Source: JAAEQG01 sp023133475 (GTDB taxonomy: Bacteria > Planctomycetota > Phycisphaerae > UBA1845). Taken from it: 7,738 nucleotides of DNA. The notes under the pieces are model-generated. The model did no database searches. It was given only the letters and a program-made list of their open reading frames with translations, and was not told the DNA's origin. The stretch is taken from positions 1-7,738 of the forward strand of contig DAOVLE010000236.1 in the NCBI GenBank assembly GCA_030631415.1. The letters are read 5' to 3'. This document shows, piece by piece, positions 5,342 through 7,738 of this stretch. Made by a program: the position numbers and the translations under genes. Numbering within the stretch: the stretch's first letter is position 1; the number at the start of each line of letters is the position of its first letter.

Positions 5342-5565
5342 TGGATGTCATGGCACCTGTCAGCCTCATGTCACAAAAAATGGTCACGCTCCGTAAAAAG
5401 CAACATTGCGATGAAAGGTCCCGGTTTCATTTTGGAAGTTCCCTCTGACAGATGGGGGTCGAGCCCCCCGGTGCTGGTTGGCCGGCACATCGGCGCGCCG
5501 TCGAAACAAAACATTTAACAGCGAGCGCGAGAAGAGGTTTTCGCGCCGGCAGAGCATTGGCTTTT
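5342..5565. other. Leader region of the secreted-protein gene; no gene seen
   Basis: No coding sequence is recognisable. Short dyads occur, for example GGGGG-TCGAG-CCCCC (5454-5469) and CGGCGCGCCG near 5490. I find no convincing -35/-10 or -24/-12 pair, so the promoter of the downstream gene remains undefined. Confidence 0.4.
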
Positions 5566-5575
5566 GAGGAAGGAG
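5566..5575 (+). promoter_or_regulatory. Ribosome binding site of the secreted protein
   Basis: GAGGAAGGAG ends seven bases before the ATG at 5583. It is a strong Shine-Dalgarno sequence and fixes the start, immediately before a signal peptide. Confidence 0.85.
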
Positions 5576-5582
5576 CTGCGCA

Positions 5583-7424
5583 ATGGCAAAACGATGGAAA
5601 ACAATGGTGACCGCAATGCTGGCAGGTTTGCTCGGTCTGATGAGCAGTCAGGCAGCGTATGCAGACTGGGTTTGGAATGAGACCGACGGTGAACCTGGAT
5701 TTACAGTGGGGGGTGATATACCCCCGGGAGAGGTCCACTACAATTCCGGCATCCCGGCCTACGTGATGAGCTGCCCGGCCCCTGCTAGCGCTCAGGACAC
5801 GGTAGTGGCGTGGCGAACGGCAGGCAACTATTCCGGCGACTTCTCGGTAACGGTGAGGTTTACCTGTGTCTCCGCCGGGTATGATCTGGCGTTCTACCTC
5901 GCGGAGCCGGGCTTCGACTACAACGACCCTTTCGGTGGCTCTTCGGATTGGATTCGGGCAAGGTTTCATAAGGGCTGGCACACCACGTTGAACGCCGGAT
6001 CAAAGAACGACTCCGGCTCTAGCGAGTACGATGTGGCATTCGGGCACCCGCAAGCAGGCGGTCGTTATCAAGTCGAATTCGGGCGGTCCGGCGGCACCAT
6101 GCACGCTGCCTTCTACGACACGCTCAGTGGCACACCACAACTCATCGCCCGTAGCGAGTGGGCCTCCTACAATCCAGGCTCTGCCCTCACTGATCTGTAT
6201 GTCGTGGGCACGGGCGATCACCTTTGGGACGATGTCCTGGCTCACTTCACACACTTCAGTGTTGTGGCGGACCACGTATACTGGACCAACATTAACGGCT
6301 TCAGGATCGAGCGTGCCTACCTCGATGGGGCATCACGGGAGAGTGTGCTTACGGGGATTGAAGGCAGACTACATGATGTGGCGGTGGACCCCTGTGCTGG
6401 AAAGGTATACTGGAGTCAGTGCGAACCCGGCAAGATCATGAGAGCCAATCTGGACGGCTCGGGGGAGGAGGAACTGGTTGTCGGCCTCACTGAGCCGCAT
6501 GGGCTTGCGCCGGATGTTGTTGATGGGAAGCTGTACTGGGCAGAGGCGGCGCTGGGCAAAATCCAGCGGTCGAACCTCGACGGCACGAACGTCGAAGACC
6601 TGGTCACAGGCCTGACGATGCCGCGTGGTATTGCGTTGGATCGTCGGGATCAGAAGATATACTGGACCGACAGGGGAACCGGCAAAATCCAGTGTGCCAA
6701 CCTGGACGGCTCCAATGTGGAAGACGTTCTGGTGGGACTGGCTGATCCGCATGGCATCGCCTTGGACCTGTGGAATGAGCACCTTTACTGGACCGATGCC
6801 ATCGACGACGACATCAAGACGGCCGGCATGGACGGATCGAATGTGATTATCCTGGTCACGGGCTTGAGCGATCCGCGTCAAATGGTCTTGAATCTGGATG
6901 GCGGAACGATGTATTGGGCTGATAGCTACATCGATCGGATCCAGCGTGCCAACATGGACGGATCAGGTGTGGAAACGCTTGTGGCAACCGCCCTTGACAA
7001 CCCTTTTGGGGTTGCTCTGGACATCCGATTCGACTGCAACAGCAATGGCATCACCGACCTCTGCGAGATCGCCGCGGGAACCAGCAACGACTGCAACCGC
7101 AACGACGTCCCGGATGAGTGCGATCCGGATGTCGATTCCGATGGTGTTCCGGACGACTGTGACAACTGCCCCGACACTCCCAATCCGGATCAGGCTGATT
7201 TTGATGGGGATGGGCTCGGCGACATCTGCGATCCCGATATCGACAACGACGGCGTGCCGAATCCGCTCGATGTGTGTGATTACACACCGCCCGGAGCCAA
7301 CATCGTAACTGACCCGGAAGATTGTTTGTACGGCACGTTGCGCTGCGATCAAGACGGCGATTGCGATTGCGATTTGACAGACTACACCATCTTCCAGGCA
7401 GACTTCACCGGGCCTAACGGATAG
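5583..7424 (+). CDS. Secreted YWTD beta-propeller protein with calcium-binding repeats
   Basis: This 613-residue protein has a signal peptide (1-27: MAKRWK, a hydrophobic core, then AYA before D28). Residues 28-228 are beta-rich and of unassigned family, perhaps a jelly-roll or LamG-like binding domain. Residues 229-483 form six YWTD/LDLR class B blades with motifs at 233, 276, 318, 360, 402 and 444, enough for one closed propeller. Two DCNxN..D.C repeats follow (484-514), then a thrombospondin type 3-like Asp-rich stretch (517-560). The tail CDLTDYTIFQADFTGP resembles half of a dockerin or the C-terminal tail common in planctomycete exported proteins. There is no transmembrane anchor or catalytic motif; I infer an extracellular, calcium-stabilised binding or surface protein. 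It stands alone, with a strong ribosome site and its own terminator. Confidence 0.93.
   Translation: MAKRWKTMVTAMLAGLLGLMSSQAAYADWVWNETDGEPGFTVGGDIPPGEVHYNSGIPAYVMSCPAPASAQDTVVAWRTAGNYSGDFSVTVRFTCVSAGYDLAFYLAEPGFDYNDPFGGSSDWIRARFHKGWHTTLNAGSKNDSGSSEYDVAFGHPQAGGRYQVEFGRSGGTMHAAFYDTLSGTPQLIARSEWASYNPGSALTDLYVVGTGDHLWDDVLAHFTHFSVVADHVYWTNINGFRIERAYLDGASRESVLTGIEGRLHDVAVDPCAGKVYWSQCEPGKIMRANLDGSGEEELVVGLTEPHGLAPDVVDGKLYWAEAALGKIQRSNLDGTNVEDLVTGLTMPRGIALDRRDQKIYWTDRGTGKIQCANLDGSNVEDVLVGLADPHGIALDLWNEHLYWTDAIDDDIKTAGMDGSNVIILVTGLSDPRQMVLNLDGGTMYWADSYIDRIQRANMDGSGVETLVATALDNPFGVALDIRFDCNSNGITDLCEIAAGTSNDCNRNDVPDECDPDVDSDGVPDDCDNCPDTPNPDQADFDGDGLGDICDPDIDNDGVPNPLDVCDYTPPGANIVTDPEDCLYGTLRCDQDGDCDCDLTDYTIFQADFTGPNG
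6267..7031 (+). repeat. Six tandem YWTD blades within the secreted protein
   Basis: The YW motifs recur every 42 residues (43 once), each followed by a segment like GKIQRxNLDGSNVEDLVTGL and then PHGIALD. The even spacing indicates a complete six-bladed propeller built by intragenic duplication. Blades 3 and 4 are the most alike. Confidence 0.9.
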
Positions 7425-7467
7425 AGCCGGCACGTTCATCCAAAGTGGTGACCGGAAGTTTTGTTTT

Positions 7468-7505
7468 GCCCCGCCCGTCGAACCAAGACGGGCGGGGCTG
7501 TTTTT
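7468..7505 (+). terminator. Intrinsic terminator of the secreted-protein gene
   Basis: A perfect 12-bp stem, GCCCCGCCCGTC (7468-7479) with GACGGGCGGGGC (7487-7498), closes a seven-base loop and is followed by TGTTTTT. It lies 44 bp after the stop codon at 7424 and is a textbook rho-independent terminator. Confidence 0.93.
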
Positions 7506-7522
7506 CATTATGCCCGGGTGCC

Positions 7523-7604
7523 GGGTGGCCCATGGCTTTAGCCGTGGGGGACACGAATCGCGTCAGGTATTCGCGTCCCCCACCGCTAAAGCGGTGGGCC
7601 ACCC
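7523..7604. repeat. Palindromic repeat (GGGTGGCCCATGGCTTTAGC type)
   Basis: A 34-base arm (7523-7556) pairs with 7571-7604 with four mismatches around a 14-base loop. It shares the GGGTGGCC edge and the GCTTTAGC / CGCTAAAGCGG core with the nested repeat at 4964-5120, so both belong to one dispersed family. It follows the terminator and contains no gene. Confidence 0.85.
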
Positions 7605-7649
7605 AGCCCTGGGGTAAGGCAGCAATCTCAGGCATTCCGTCGCGCTAGG

Positions 7650-7667
7650 CCCGGCATTTATGCCGGG
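7650..7667. repeat. Short hairpin
   Basis: CCCGGCA-TTTA-TGCCGGG is a perfect seven-base inverted repeat with a four-base loop. No T-run follows on the plus strand (GTGAGAAGG), so it is not a convincing terminator. Its role is unknown. Confidence 0.6.
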
Positions 7668-7688
7668 TGAGAAGGCCGAATGAAGAAT

Positions 7689-7737
7689 CCCCCCCGTTCC
7701 GCCCCGCCGCCTTCGGCGGCGGGGCGGAACGGGGGGG
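7689..7737. repeat. Perfect 23-bp GC-rich hairpin at the window end
   Basis: The arm 7689-7711 (seven C then GTTCCGCCCCGCCGCC) is matched perfectly by 7715-7737 around a TTC loop. The C7/G7 base and GCCGCC core give an extremely stable stem. The window stops one base after it. If this is also a contig end, the structure may have stopped the assembly. Confidence 0.9.
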
Positions 7738-7738
7738 G

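Noticed and set aside
4691..5518. 275-codon plus-strand open frame
   Set aside because: It begins antisense to the kinase and runs through palindromic repeats. It shows no family motifs and no ribosome site.
5427..5981. 184-codon minus-strand open frame
   Set aside because: It overlaps the signal-peptide region of a well-supported plus-strand gene and its upstream region, with no protein features.

Overview
The window most resembles Planctomycetota DNA. The clearest sign is the secreted protein at the right end: its C-terminal part has DCNxNG..D.C repeats, a thrombospondin type 3-like calcium stretch and a CDLTDYTIFQADFTGP tail, a combination I associate with planctomycete exported proteins. 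The intergenic DNA is full of palindromic repeats carrying GGGTGGCC ends and CGCTAAAGCGG cores, which fits. No rRNA, tRNA or CRISPR array is visible. The assignment rests on recognition, not on a search.

Left part (1-4844, nearly all minus strand). A two-component pair, a soluble GAF-GAF histidine kinase (3087-4844) and an NtrC-type sigma-54 activator (241-1593), was evidently once one translationally overlapping operon, kinase first. It is now split. The kinase tail and the regulator start are both present twice at about 99% identity (1535-1733 and 3045-3538). Between the copies lie 1.3 kb of foreign-looking DNA: a DUF3800 gene (2248-2796), a 42-residue remnant of a PLD-type helicase N-terminus (1949-2074), a plus-strand promoter with an operator-like dyad (about 2135-2164), a possible small structured RNA ending in T6 (to 2240), and a palindromic repeat element (2869-3013). 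The left copy has lost 295 bp between two 10-bp direct repeats. The kinase, DUF3800 and regulator genes still all point left.

Middle (4845-5582). This is a 738-bp divergent intergenic region made largely of inverted repeats. It holds three spaced half-sites near the kinase start, a long nested hairpin (4978-5110), and a second, larger copy of the element seen at 2869-3013 (5110-5341). About 240 bp with no recognisable gene then lead to a strong ribosome binding site.

Right part (5583-7738). A 613-residue exported protein has a signal peptide, a beta-rich N-terminal region, a six-bladed YWTD propeller, calcium-binding repeats and a dockerin-like tail. It ends at a textbook intrinsic terminator (7468-7505), followed by three further hairpins. 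The last is a perfect 23-bp GC-rich stem at the very end of the window.

The most unusual item is the split and partly duplicated kinase/regulator operon with DUF3800 between its halves. I see no complete multi-gene system that I would call new with confidence.
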